DNA of 20,200 bases, taken from positions 720,698 through 740,897 of the forward strand of contig BFEA01000519.1 of NCBI GenBank assembly GCA_003427395.1. The letters are read 5' to 3'. Source of the DNA: Chara braunii (Eukaryota; Streptophyta; Charophyceae; Charales; Characeae). The notes beneath the pieces are model-generated. The model did not search any database and was not told where the DNA came from. It saw only the letters and a program-made list of their open reading frames with translations. The position numbers and the translations under genes were made by a program. Position 1 is the stretch's first letter, and each line of letters begins with the position of its first letter. Below are positions 8,263 through 18,443 of the stretch, piece after piece.

Positions 8263-10368
8263 ATGGTCTACCCGTATACGGTCCGAATAACATCCCTGAG
8301 TGAGCTGATACCCATGGGCGAGGTAGACAACAGTAAGGCCTACCTACTACTGTTGGATGAGTATTGAAGACTCAGAGAACTACGAGGAGCTGGGGATCGA
8401 GAAGGCGGCCACAAAGATCTCAGTAAAGCCTCTGTGAGCTAGAGCGTGGTTTCTACGAAGGGCAGCGGTGTCACCCTTCTCCGACAGAGCGGCAGGGAAT
8501 GGATCTTCCAGTAGAACATGAAGGATACGCCACCACCGATGTCACTGACTACTAGGCCTGTTCCCCGGCCGATCTGTCAGATCATAACCGTGATATCCAA
8601 CGCCCGCTTTGGACTAGCACGCGACCTAGCACTGCCGCTGCGCTCTGCTGCTTGGCGCTATAACTCGTATTTTGGTTCATCCCGCACCGCCAGTTTGCCA
8701 GGTAAGTCGTCTCTCTCTCTCTCCCTGTAGGCACGGCGCAGCTAGCCCCACGCTACATTCGAGTCGCCGGTAACAGGCAACAAAACTTGGCAAATACACA
8801 GCGCGCTCATTCGCTGCGGGCAGCAACAAGCCAAACAGTATTTCCCAACAACATTCCAAGGGGCTACGCCAAATAGCAAAACACAAAGGCACACAGCAAA
8901 GGGGCAGTGCATACATCGGAAACGCAGTGGCAAACAACGCCTAAACAACAATGTACAGTTGTACCCAACAATAGCCTAGTTGCGGTTGTTCAGCCGCGAA
9001 CAAACAAAGTGTCGAAACTAGCAACGGAACGCGATAGTAACATCCTGACAGCAACGTTCCGTATAGGCACAGTTTGGTCGTGCCGCAACTCCAGAATACG
9101 GGCAACTCACAATACAGTCCGCCACACACTAAAAGCCCTTCCTGCCAACTGCTGCAGTTTGTTAGGCAATACACCCATTGACTATCCCATGGTTCCCGCT
9201 GGTGTGCAGTCCGGTGTCATAGTTCGCCATTTGGTTCATCTCTCATCATCAATTGTTTGAGGTGAGTACAACTTTACACTCCCCCTGTTTCTCTTCTTAC
9301 TTTAATCGATCACAGCCTATCCATATGTCCATGCTCGTCCAAATCCTTTCTCTGATTCTTCGTTCCCCAACAACCCAGCTTATACTTGCGCCAAGCTTCT
9401 TGGACATGAGAACAATTCTTCCCCGAGAAGGAGACCATGTATGTATCCATTTCCCCTTTTCCCTTCTACTCCTCACCGTCACCCTTTCCGTCGTATCGTT
9501 ATTCTCTCTCTCTCCTCCTCCAGACCGCACACTCCCTTACCTTGCACTTGCGCTCCTTTGTCGTACGAACTTGGCCCCATACATTGGCCAGGTCAGGGCC
9601 CAGGTTGGCTTTGTAGCTCGATCTTAGGTTCATACTGCATTGCTAACTCAGCTGTGTACGTAGAAGTTGGTGGGAGCTACATCCATCGATGGGATGAGCA
9701 ACGCGTCGAGCAACAGGTAAGTATCCGTCCTTGATGCTCACCCCGCGATATTTCTATCTTTAGAACGAGTCAGAATGAGCAAAATAGAATGAACCTTCCG
9801 CTAGATCACGAAAAGATTCATTGCCCTGTATCTCAAAAGCTAGCTACTAACATCTAAAACTAACCTGCTAATCCGCTTCGCAGCTATGCAAAACCCCCGT
9901 TTTGTTTCCTCCCTTGCCCGATTCCACCAGGAAGCGGTTGACCTTGGTGTTCCTCGGCTCCCTCCATATTTGCCTCCGCCATTTCTCCGTGCACCCCTCA
10001 CTCATACTAACTCGCCTCCCACTCATCTTCCCCACAATCTACCTACGTACTCGGGGTCGCCATGGCCCAAAACATTACGATCGAACCTTTATTCGCCCGT
10101 TTCTGCCGAGAACCAGGCGCAAAATCACCTTTCCTTCTTTCTGCCATACAAGCTTCCGCCATTGCTCCGCGCAACCATTCCTCTTACTACCTCCCTACCC
10201 ATCACTCAAGCAACAAAACTGACCGCGCCATCTAACACGCCTGACCCAAAACTCTCAGTTCAGTATCTTAAACTGCAAAAATCAGTCACGAAACGACCGA
10301 GTTATGTCGATTTCTTCTCCCCCTCCTTCACTTCCCGTCATAACTCTGCGCGGCCCTCTTTTCACTAA
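8263..10368 (+). pseudogene. Multi-exon protein-like frame of unknown function (unit 1 copy)
   Basis: A single frame can be followed through candidate exons 8263-8701, 8731-9261, 9316-9442, 9524-9716 and 9931-10368. Donors are GTAAGT (8702), GTGAGT (9262), GTATCC (9443; GTATGT at 9439 gives another frame) and GTAAGT (9717). Acceptors are preceded by pyrimidine tracts, with a CTAAC branch-like site before the last. The frame stays consistent across all joins. In-frame stops occur at 8365 (TGA), 8440, 8512 and 8874 (TAG) and 9258 (TGA). The first four are also in unit 2. The second exon is open for 177 codons except one TAG. The first intron would be only 29 bp, very short for a plant. The C-terminal exon is Pro/Ser/Thr-rich. 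No domain is recognised. A decayed retroelement protein or host gene fragment are both possible; a chance alignment of frames cannot be excluded. Confidence 0.35.
8705..8730 (+). repeat. CT microsatellite between GTAAGT and TAG
   Basis: A (CT)n run sits between a consensus donor GTAAGT and CCCTGTAG, identical in unit 2 (about 15982-16008). It is either a 29 bp intron or a simple repeat that happens to be bounded by GT and AG. Confidence 0.5.
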
Positions 10369-10837
10369 CCTCCCATTCTACTAATCTATTGACCAATCTA
10401 ACCTTACCAATGCATTCGCCCGGTGCCAAAACCCCAGGATCGCCCCTTCCCCCCCTCGTTTTCATCAAGGATTGAGAGAGTCATGCTCTCCTCGACTACG
10501 GTCAACCTCTCCCCCATAGCCCCTCTCTTCGAGCGAATCCGGCGTGGAAACGCGCTCGGATTCATCCCCTGTTCAAATCCCTTCCCCAGGCTGCTTCGCC
10601 GCTACTCGTCTCTCTGTTAGCGCAGCCTGGCGACTCGCGACTCATCGCTCTACTGCTGACACCGGCCATAGCTTCTTCCTACTTGTCACGCCCCGTCTCA
10701 CCACCTAGCCATCACTGTTTCATTCGGATGCACCCGGCGCGAATTCGCGCCTTTGTCCATTCCGCCCCCTTCTTTTTTTTTCTTTCGTTGGTGTGTCCGA
10801 CCCTCGGTTCGCTCCGCCCGACCTCTCCATTCTGCGA

Positions 10838-11128
10838 ATGTATCCCGGCGCGAATCCGGGCCAGGTTCAGTCACCCTCATATGATGCTCGTCCCAGCCTC
10901 CTCTCAGCCAATCTTCCTTCGGAGGCTTAGCGCAGCCCGCCCTTCCTTCTGGCTCAGCTTCAGCCACATTCCTCTATCGCAGCGCCTTCCCTTCCTCCGC
11001 TTGCACCTGGCATAGTTCTTCGTCCAAGTCCAGTCCCCTCCCTCTTGCCCTCTCTGCCTTCGTCTCGCCTGCCGTTTTGCCCGATGTCGAGCTGCGCTCT
11101 ACTTCGGATGCTACGACAAGCAATATGA
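10838..11128 (+). pseudogene. Pro/Ser-rich protein-like frame with one shared TAG (unit 1)
   Basis: The frame begins MYPGANPGQVQSPSYD and runs 96 codons with one TAG at 10928 (between EA and RSPPF). The following sequence is rich in Pro, Leu and Ser. Around 11065-11290 a second frame becomes more protein-like (VEVIEKIKTCQGTCDHSAAES, then TAG, WERTVLRHALH, then TAG), suggesting a frameshift. No family is recognised. It follows the multi-exon frame on the same strand and might be its downstream part. Confidence 0.25.
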
Positions 11129-11260
11129 ACAGCAGGGTGGAGGTCATAGAAAAAATCAAGACCTGCCAGGGCACATGTGATCACTCCGCGGCCGAGTCTT
11201 AGTGGGAACGAACTGTGTTGAGGCACGCCCTGCACTAGGCCGTTGTAGTGGCTCTGAGGC

Positions 11261-11376
11261 CGTGTCCCGGTGCAGATCTTGGTGATAGTAGCCTGTAGTA
11301 AAAAAGGTAGACCTCGGAACCTACAGCAAACACTAAGGTGGGGCGTGTCCCGGTGCAAATCTTAGTGATAGTAGCC
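11261..11376 (+). repeat. 83 bp direct repeat at the end of unit 1
   Basis: CGTGTCCCGGTGCAGATCTT with the following GGTGATAGTAGCC recurs at 11344 with few changes. Unit 2 has only the second copy intact (about 18586); its first position is replaced by an A-run and unrelated bases near 18530. This points to gene-conversion-like or indel change after the duplication. Confidence 0.65.
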
Positions 11377-11710
11377 AGTAGTCAAAAAGGAACTTGGAAG
11401 GTCGAAGTTTGGGAGGAGTCATATGGGAACAGTAGTTGGGACAGTCCTGTCGCATAGTCAACACCACGGCAGCCCCACACTGGTGTCCAAAGACCCCCGC
11501 CCCCCCCCTAAGCATAGTTCCCCATTTCACGGGCCCCGGTGGTCTTGCTCGGAATGTTCTTCGTTCCCCTTCTTCTTTAGGTTATCGACGCTCTCCACGT
11601 GGGAAGCGAGGGAAACCACGACCATGGACCTTCCCCTACTCTTCTGCACGACAAACTCTTCGGTACACTCCTCAGAACGGGCGGGGCGGGGGAATTTCGT
11701 CAACACCCCA
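11377..11710. other. Non-coding tail of unit 1
   Basis: This is GC-rich sequence with a poly-C run (about 11498-11511; longer in unit 2 at about 18733-18748) and no recognised gene. Open frames on both strands are matched in unit 2 only because the DNA is conserved. It ends at the unit junction. Confidence 0.4.
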
Positions 11711-12176
11711 ACTACACGGGGTCAACTTCAACTATTCCCTGCACTCACACCCCTTGCTTTTAGCCACACAAGCCTCACTCTTTGTGCAACTCTCCAAAAT
11801 AAGAGACTCAGTACTTTTCTTTAAATCGTCATTCGAATAAAGTCCGGGTGAAAACACAACAAAATAGTTCAAATCACAAAGCTAATACCTTTAGGTTAAG
11901 TGGCAGAAGTGGATTGGAGTTGAATCGTAAACTGACGACTCGGCAACCAATCTTTTATCAATGATAACAGAAGATGATTCTCGTAGGATCAAACTGAATC
12001 TAGCCCAAATCCTAAATCAATCGATCAAGAAGACATGTAACACAAGACAGGTCAATCCCCAAGCTAAAATCATAAGTGTATGGAGAATGCAGCTCCATAT
12101 CACGATCTCACTCAAATCATCCTATTTAACTAAGCTTAAGCCTACCTCTAAGCAAATGCCAAAGAAAAGGTAGACC

Positions 12177-12409
12177 TTTGGTAATAGTCATTTCGTCAAA
12201 ACGGACATATTATATTTTTTGAACGAAATCAAAACTGACTTTTTTTGCCAAAATCCGGTCGGAATTTTTGGCTCTTGGGGGGTCCGGCGTTTTGGGAACA
12301 CCAGACCCCCACGAGCAAAAAATTTTGACCAGATTTTCGCAAAAAAAATCAGTTTTGATTTCGTTTAAAAAATATAATATGTCCGTTTTGACGAAATGGT
12401 TGTTTGGTA
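12177..12409. mobile_element. Foldback MITE with 7 bp target duplication
   Basis: Unit 1 has CCTTTGGTAGAGTCTCC at the matching place. Unit 2 has TTTGGTA (12177-12183), then 219 bp, then TTTGGTA again (12403-12409). This is a direct empty-site comparison. The insert is almost one long hairpin: CATTTCGTCAAAACGGACAT at its left is the complement of the right end, and pairing continues for about 100 bp per arm to a GGGGGTC/GACCCCC inner stem. It has no coding capacity. The outermost 5 bases do not pair. The superfamily is uncertain; a 7-8 bp duplication would fit hAT-like elements. Confidence 0.85.
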
Positions 12410-12439
12410 GAGTCTCCTCTGTACAGAGTGAATTGTCAA

Positions 12440-13040
12440 AATTGCCACGTGTCAAATTATAATCTAACTCCTTCAAACTAAGAAAATTTCGGCAGCGCTT
12501 CCCGTAGAAAAAATGTCTTTCCAGAATTTTTAATAACTCAAATATGAGAAAAAAAAACAAACCTTAATTCTGGAAAGTACAATTTTGTCTAACTCCCTGA
12601 ATTAGTAAAAATTTGGGCAGCACTTCCTTTAGAAAGGGGACTTCCTAGATTTATACTATGTCAGATATGAACTCAGAACAAAACCTGAGTTCAACTAAGA
12701 CAAAATTTAACTAACTCCTTAGATTTGTAGAAACTTCGACAGCGCTTCCCATAGAGGAAGTGCTATTCCAAAATTTATACAAAGCTAAGTTCTAAATATA
12801 AAGTGGCTTTGACTTTTCAAGGTCTAATTTTGTCCAACTCTCTGAATTAGCAAAAATTTGGGCAGCACTCCCTTTAGAAAAGGAGATGTTCCAAATTTTT
12901 ACTAAGCCAAAAGGTCAGAAAAGTTGGACCTTGAAAAAGACAAAACTTGACTAACTCCTTGGTTTAGTAAAAATTTCGGCAGGGCTTCCCGTAGAGAAAG
13001 TGGCTTACTCAGATTTATACAAACCCAAGTATAACAAAAG
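12440..13040 (-). repeat. Array of five ~123 bp repeats (unit 2)
   Basis: The cores are at 12493, 12618, 12740, 12863 and 12980, with the same A-B-A-B-A alternation as in unit 1. In the third repeat GCGCTTCC (12742-12749) pairs with GGAAGTGC (12756-12763) around a 6-nt loop with one G-T wobble. The unit 1 equivalent has a mismatch. The array starts after the MITE insertion. Confidence 0.75.
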
Positions 13041-13214
13041 ATCCTAGAAAATGCAGAAATTAATCTAAGTAGAAAAAACTTAACTTAGAAAATGCAGGAA
13101 TTGAAACTAATTCTTGTGGCTCTAGCACGTAGCGAGCAACTAAAGCAACTACCTACCAAACTGAAACTCAGACTAAATAGTAGTCGCACTCAGTCACATG
13201 CAGGCCAAACCAAA

Positions 13215-13810
13215 AGGAAGAGGCTAAGGTACCCAAACTTATGGAACATGCTCAAACCTCCTCGTCCATGAATTAAAGAAACTGACAACAACCCAAAGCA
13301 AACAAGGCGACCAAGCCACCCAAACTGATGGAACATGCTTGGTCCCTGAAAATTCAATCACATTCAACCCTCACAAGTCACAGCAACCAGACCACCTAAA
13401 CTTATAGAACGTGTCTGGTTCTCCAGGCAATTCAAAACTAAACACAGCACTGGGTCTCCCTAAACTTATGGGGACTTCCCAGCCTCAAATGACCCCGTCA
13501 AACCTCCTGCAAAGCTGCCTTCCTCCCAACCTTTCCTCAGATGCAATCCCACAATCTGCTTTCAGTCAAACAACAAAAACTGAAATTGAATTTGCACATT
13601 TATTCTTTAATTAAATCTGGTTTATGTCCTGAAGTCGTATTGAAAGTCAAAATAGGGAGACAGACAACATACTCAGTCAAAACATAATAATGATTAGAAG
13701 TAGGGGTTATACTCAGGTTTATAGAAGGAAAACAAAACCATTACCTCTCAGTTCCCTGCCTCCAGAACTTCTCCCGAGTTCTAGCAGAGCTCTCATAATC
13801 GGTGGGTTGC
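13215..13810 (+). repeat. Internal direct duplication, first copy (partner about 14180-14775)
   Basis: The block from the GAGG-type hairpin through the segment CAGCCTCAAATGA and the ATTACCTCTCAGTTCCCTGC stretch is repeated about 964 bp downstream inside unit 2 (for example 13481 against 14445). The first copy breaks off at the hairpin-loop sequence CAAACTTATGGG near 13813, where it switches to sequence equivalent to about 6745 of unit 1. Confidence 0.7.
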
Positions 13811-14445
13811 CTCTCAAACTTATGGGACCCTGTCTGACTAGCCTTTTCATAAGTAATATAGTAATGAAATATAGTCAAATTATAACCTCTTGGTTTCAGC
13901 ATGTGCGAATAGGAAGAGGTTGAGCCACCCAAACTTATGGAATATGCTCAGACCTCCTCGTTCAGGAACTAAAGAAACTGACAACAACCCAAAGTAAACA
14001 AGGCGACCAAGCCACCCAAACTTATGGAACCCTGTTTGACCACCCAAACTTATGGGACTCTGTCCGAATAGTGAGACCACCCAAACTTATGAGACTCTGT
14101 CTGACTAGCCTGTTCATTGGTAATATAAAAATAAAATATAGCCAAATTATAACCTTCTATTTTCAGCATATGCGAATAGGAAGAGGCGGAGTCACCCAAA
14201 CTTATGGAACATACTCAGACCTCCTCGTTCAGGAACTAAAGAAACTGACAACAACCCAAAGTAAACAAGGCGACCAAGCCACCCAAACTTATGGAAAACG
14301 CTTGGTCCCTTAAAAGTCAATCACATTCAGCCCTCACAAGTCAGAGCAACCAGACCACCCAAACTTATGGAACATGTCTGGTTCTCCAGGCAATTTAAAA
14401 ATAAACGCAGCACTGGGTCTCCCCAAACTTATAGGAACTTCCCAG
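13215..14445. repeat. Hairpin array with conserved 20-nt loop (unit 2, expanded)
   Basis: Members include 13309-13344 (GACCAAGC/GCTTGGTC), 13385-13420 (AACCAGAC/GTCTGGTT), 13450-13482 (CTGGG/CCCAG), 13916-13956 (GAGGTTGAGC/GCTCAGACCTC, one bulge), 14183-14223 (GAGGCGGAGT/ACTCAGACCTC, internal mismatch), 14272-14307 (GACCAAGC/GCTTGGTC), 14348-14383 (AACCAGAC/GTCTGGTT) and 14413-14445 (CTGGG/CCCAG). Degenerate or chimeric copies lie at about 13219, 13811, 14014, 14041 and 14074-14102. The array is longer than in unit 1 because a block of about 0.96 kb was re-duplicated. Confidence 0.85.
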
Positions 14446-15061
14446 CCTCAAATGAGCTAGTCGAACCTCATGCAAAACTATCTTCCTCCCAACCTTTCCC
14501 CAGATGCAATCCCACAATCTGCTTTTAATCAAACAACAAAAACTGAAACTAAATTTGCACAATCATTCCTTTATTAAATCTGCTTTATCGCCGTTTATGT
14601 CATGAACTCGGACTGCAAGTCAAAATAGGGAGACAGACAACATATTCAGTCAAACATAATAATTATTACAAGTAGGGGTTATACTCAGGTTTATAGAAGG
14701 AAAACGAAACCATTACCTCTCAGTTCCCTGCCTCCAGAACTCCTCCCGAGTTCCGGCAGAGCTCCCGCAATCGGTGGGCTGCCTCCCCACAGAGTCTTGT
14801 TGCGGTCCTACAGGTTGCAATCCCGCCTGCCGCCTTCCTCTCAGAACAGGATCAGACTGAGAGTAAGAAGGATAGAATTAGGGGTTTTAGGCGTTCGAGG
14901 TACAGGAGAGGGACAAACTCAACTACCAGGAGAGGACCTTGTTACCTTGATGCTCCTGAGGGTCCCACAATGATGGCCAAAAACAACAGCTTGGTCAAAC
15001 TTGAAGTAAAACTGTTGAATCACCCCTCCAACGATCTCCCAAATCACAGTCACAATCGCCT

Positions 15062-15068
15062 TATAAAG
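15062..15068 (+). promoter_or_regulatory. TATA-box-like site, unit 2
   Basis: This TATAAAG is at the same relative place as the one in unit 1, with identical immediate flanks, so it has been kept since the duplication. That fits a real core promoter but is also expected from the low overall divergence. Confidence 0.3.
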
Positions 15069-15539
15069 AGTCTGACACCACCTTCAAAACATCGGCTCCA
15101 ACCTCTGGCTAAGCGGGGCTACTTAGCCTAGGATGGTTGTCTACTCAAATAGAACACATTCCCTGGGCTCTACTTGAAATATAGGCAACTTTAATGAGAG
15201 CTCAACGGATAACTGTATTTTTAAGAATCGTGCGCAGTTGCAGGGCACCGCAACAATGCACTGCACAAAATAGAGCCCCGCAGCTAATCCGCCATCAGAA
15301 TTCCTTATTTAGTCATCAACATGCCTTTATATGCGGCAACTATCCCTACGAATGGTACCGCGAACTGCTTCTATACCGCAGCAATTCCGTGATTATGAGT
15401 AGAACGGCCGTAAACATTCGGTAAAAAACAACAGTCTTCAGGGAAGCCACACTGAAATCCGATTACCCATTGAAGTCTGAGTAGTAGCTGTAGTCTGAGC
15501 AGCAGCTGAAGTAAGAACAGCGATGGCCTAAGAAGCATT

Positions 15540-17645
15540 ATAGTCTACCCGTATACGGTCCGAATAACATCCCTGAGCGAGCTGATACCCATGGGCGAGG
15601 TAGACAACAGTAAGGCCTACCTACTACTGTTGGATGAGCATTGAAGACTCAGAGAACTACGAGGAGCTGGGGATCGAGAAGGCGGCCACAAAGATCTCAG
15701 TAAAGCCTCTATGAGCTAGAGCGTGGTTTCTACGAAGGGCAGCGGTGTCACCCTTTTCCGACAGAGCGGCAGGGAATGGATCTTCCAGTAGAACACGAAG
15801 GATACGCCACCACCGACGTCACCGACTACTAGGCCTGTTCCCCAGCCGATTTGTCAGATCATAACCGTGATATCCAACGTGCGCTTTGGGCTAGCACGCG
15901 ACCTAGCACTGTCGCTGTGCTCCGCTGCTCGGCGCTATAACTCGTATTTCGGTTCATCCCGCACCGCCAGTTTGCCAGGTAAGTCGTCTCTCTCTCTCTC
16001 CCTGTAGGCACAACGCAGCTAGCCCCACGCTACATTTGAGTCGCCGGTAACAGGCAACAAAACTTGGCAAATACGCAGCGCGCTCAGTCGATGCGGGCAG
16101 CAACAAGCTCAACAACAATTCCCAGCAACAGTCCAAGAGGCTACGCCAAATAGCAAAACACAAAGGCACACAGCAAGGGCGCAATGTATATAGCGGAAAC
16201 GCAGCGGCGCACAATGCCTAAACAACAATGTACAACCGTATCTAACAGAAGCCTAGCTGCGGTTGTTCAGCCGCGAACAAACAAAGTGTCGAAACTAGCA
16301 ACGGAACGCGACAGTAACATCCTGACAGCAACGTTCCATATAGGCACAGCCTAGCCGTGCTGCAACTCCAGAATACGGGCAACTCACGATACAGTCCGCC
16401 ACACACTAAAAGCCCTTCCTGCCAACTGCCGCAGTTTGCTAGGCAATACACCCATAGACTACCCCACGGTTCCCGCTGGTGTGCAGTCCGGTGTCATAGT
16501 TTGCCATTTGGTTCATCTCTCATCATCAATCGTTTGGGGTGAGTACAGCTTTACATCCCCCCTGTTTCTCTTCTTGCTTTAATCGATCATAACCTATCCA
16601 TATGCCCATGCTCGTCCAAATCCTTTCTCTGATTCTTCGTTCCCCAGCAGCCCAGCTTATACTTGCGCCGAGCTTCTTGGACATGAGAACGATTCTTCCC
16701 CGAGAAGGAGACCACGTATGTATCCATTTCCCCTTTTCCCTTTTACTCCTTTCCGTCACCCTTTCCATCGTCTCGTTACTCTCTCTCTCTCCTCCTCCAG
16801 ACCGCACACTCCCTTACCTTGCACCTGCGCTCCTTTGTCGTACGAACTTGGCCCCGTACATTGGCCAGGTCAGGGCACAGGTTGGCTTTGTAGCTCGACC
16901 TTAGGTTCATACCGCATTGCTAACTCGGCTGTGTACGTAGAAGTTGGTGGGAGCTACATCCATCGATGGGATGAGCAACGCGTCGAGCAACAAGTAAGTA
17001 TCCTTCCTTGATGCTCGCCCCACGATATTTCTATATTTAGAATGAGTCAGAATGAGCCAAATAGAATGAACCTTCCGCTAGATCACAGAAAGATTCATTG
17101 CCCTATATCTCAAAAGCTAGCTTCTAACATCTAAAACTAAACTGCTAATCCACTTCGCAGCTATGCAAAACCCCCGTTTTGTTTCCTCCCTTGCCCGATT
17201 CCACCAGGAAGCGATTGACCTTCGTGTTCCTCGGCTCCCTCCATATTTGCCTCCGCCATTTCTCCGTGCACCCCTCACTCATACTAACTCGCCTCCCACT
17301 CATCTTCCCCACAATCTACCTACGTACTCGGGGTCGCCATGGCCCAAAACATTATGATCGAACCTTTATTCGCATGTGTCTGCCGAGAACCGGGTGCGAA
17401 ATCACCTTTCCTTCTTTCTGCCATACAAGCTTCCGCCATAGCTCCGCGCAACCATTCCTCTTACTACCTCCTTGCCCATCACTCTAGCAACAAAACTGAC
17501 CACGCCATCTAACTCGCCCGACCCAAAACTCTCAGTTTAGTATCTTAAACAAAAATCGGTCATGAAATCACTGAGTTATGTCGATATCTTCTCCCCTTCC
17601 TTCACTTCCCATCAAAACTCCACGCGGCCCTTTTTTCACTAACCT
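15540..17645 (+). pseudogene. Multi-exon protein-like frame of unknown function (unit 2 copy)
   Basis: This is colinear with the unit 1 frame. It shares the TGA and three TAG stops and adds lesions of its own: CGA to TGA soon after the 29 bp intron (about 16035), loss of the acceptor AG (CACAG to CATAA near 16590), and in the last exon TGA after PKTL (near 17355) plus two TAG. Where unit 1 has TGA at 9258, this copy reads TGG, so each copy keeps some positions the other lost. ATG at the start of the frame in unit 1 is ATA here. The short 26-residue overlapping frame MSIEDSENYEELGIEKAATK... is identical in protein in both copies, but is probably a shadow. Confidence 0.35.
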
Positions 17646-18101
17646 CCTATTTTACTGATCTATTGACCAATCTAACCTTACCAATGCATTCGCCCGGGGC
17701 CAAAACCCCGGGATCGCCCCTTTCCCCCCTCGTTTTCATCGAGGATTGAGAGAGTCATGCTCTCCTCAACTACGTCCCCATAGCCCCTCTCTTCGAGCGA
17801 ATCCGATGAGGAAACGTACCCGGATTCATCTCCTGTTCAAATCCCTTCCCCAGGCTGCTTCGCCGCTACTCGTCTCTCTGTTAGCGCAGCCTGGCGACTC
17901 GCGGCTCATCGCACTAGTGCAGACACCGGCCATAGCTTCTTCCTACTTGCCACGCCCCATCTCACCACCTCGCCATCACTGTTTCATTCGGATGCACCCA
18001 CCGCGAATTCACGCCTGTGTCCATTCCGCCCCCTTCTTTTTTTTTCTTTCGTTGGTGTGTCCGACCCTCGGTTCGCTCCGCCTGACCTCTCCATTCTGCG
18101 A

Positions 18102-18443
18102 ATGTATCCCGACGCAAATGGGGGTCAGGTTCAGTCACCCTTATATGCTACTCGTCCCAGCCTCCTCTCAGCCAATCTTCCTTCGGAGGCTTAGCGCAGC
18201 CCGCCCTTCCTCTTGGCTCAGCTTCAGCCACATTCCTCTATCCGAGCGCCTTCCCTTCCTCCGCTTGCACCTAGCGTAGTTCTTCGTCTAAGTCCAGCCC
18301 CCTCCCTTTTGCCCTCTCTGCCTTCGTCCGCCAGCCGTTTTGCCCGATGTCGAACTGCGCTCTATTATGGATACTACGACAAGCAATACGAACAGCAGGG
18401 CGAAGGTCATGCAAAAAATCAAGACCTGCCAAGGCACATGTGA
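18102..18443 (+). pseudogene. Pro/Ser-rich protein-like frame with one shared TAG (unit 2)
   Basis: This is homologous to the unit 1 frame at 10838. The same TAG lies at 18192. A one-base difference near 18328 lets this copy continue into the DKQYEQQ stretch and stop at 18443, where unit 1 stops earlier. The alternative downstream frame again carries the two TAG codons seen in unit 1. Confidence 0.25.

Larger units (their letters stand above)
5080..11710 (+). repeat. Tandem unit 1 (6.63 kb)
   Basis: This is the first of two direct, adjacent copies. It begins at ACTACACGGGGTCAACTTCA and ends at GTCAACACCCCA; the next base starts the second copy with the same opening sequence. Colinear homology extends through the leader, the 123 bp repeats, the hairpin array, the TATA-like region, the spliced-frame region and the pyrimidine-rich tail. 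Sampled blocks differ by roughly 2 to 5 percent, mostly transitions. The units could be a segmental tandem duplication, or two abutting long terminal repeats of a very large element. No TG...CA ends or flanking target duplication support the second reading. Confidence 0.85.

Noticed and set aside
8677-9174. Minus-strand hydrophobic ORFs conserved in both units
   Set aside because: They lie opposite the long plus-strand exon, are matched only because the DNA is 95 percent or more similar, and lack a domain or splice context. Not excluded outright.
11333-11530. Minus-strand ORF across the unit 1 tail
   Set aside because: Low complexity near a poly-C run, no domain, and the reading frame is not clearly kept in unit 2.
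12210-12560. Minus-strand ORF of 116 residues
   Set aside because: It is read through the foldback MITE and flanking repeat. It arises from the inverted repeat and is absent from unit 1.
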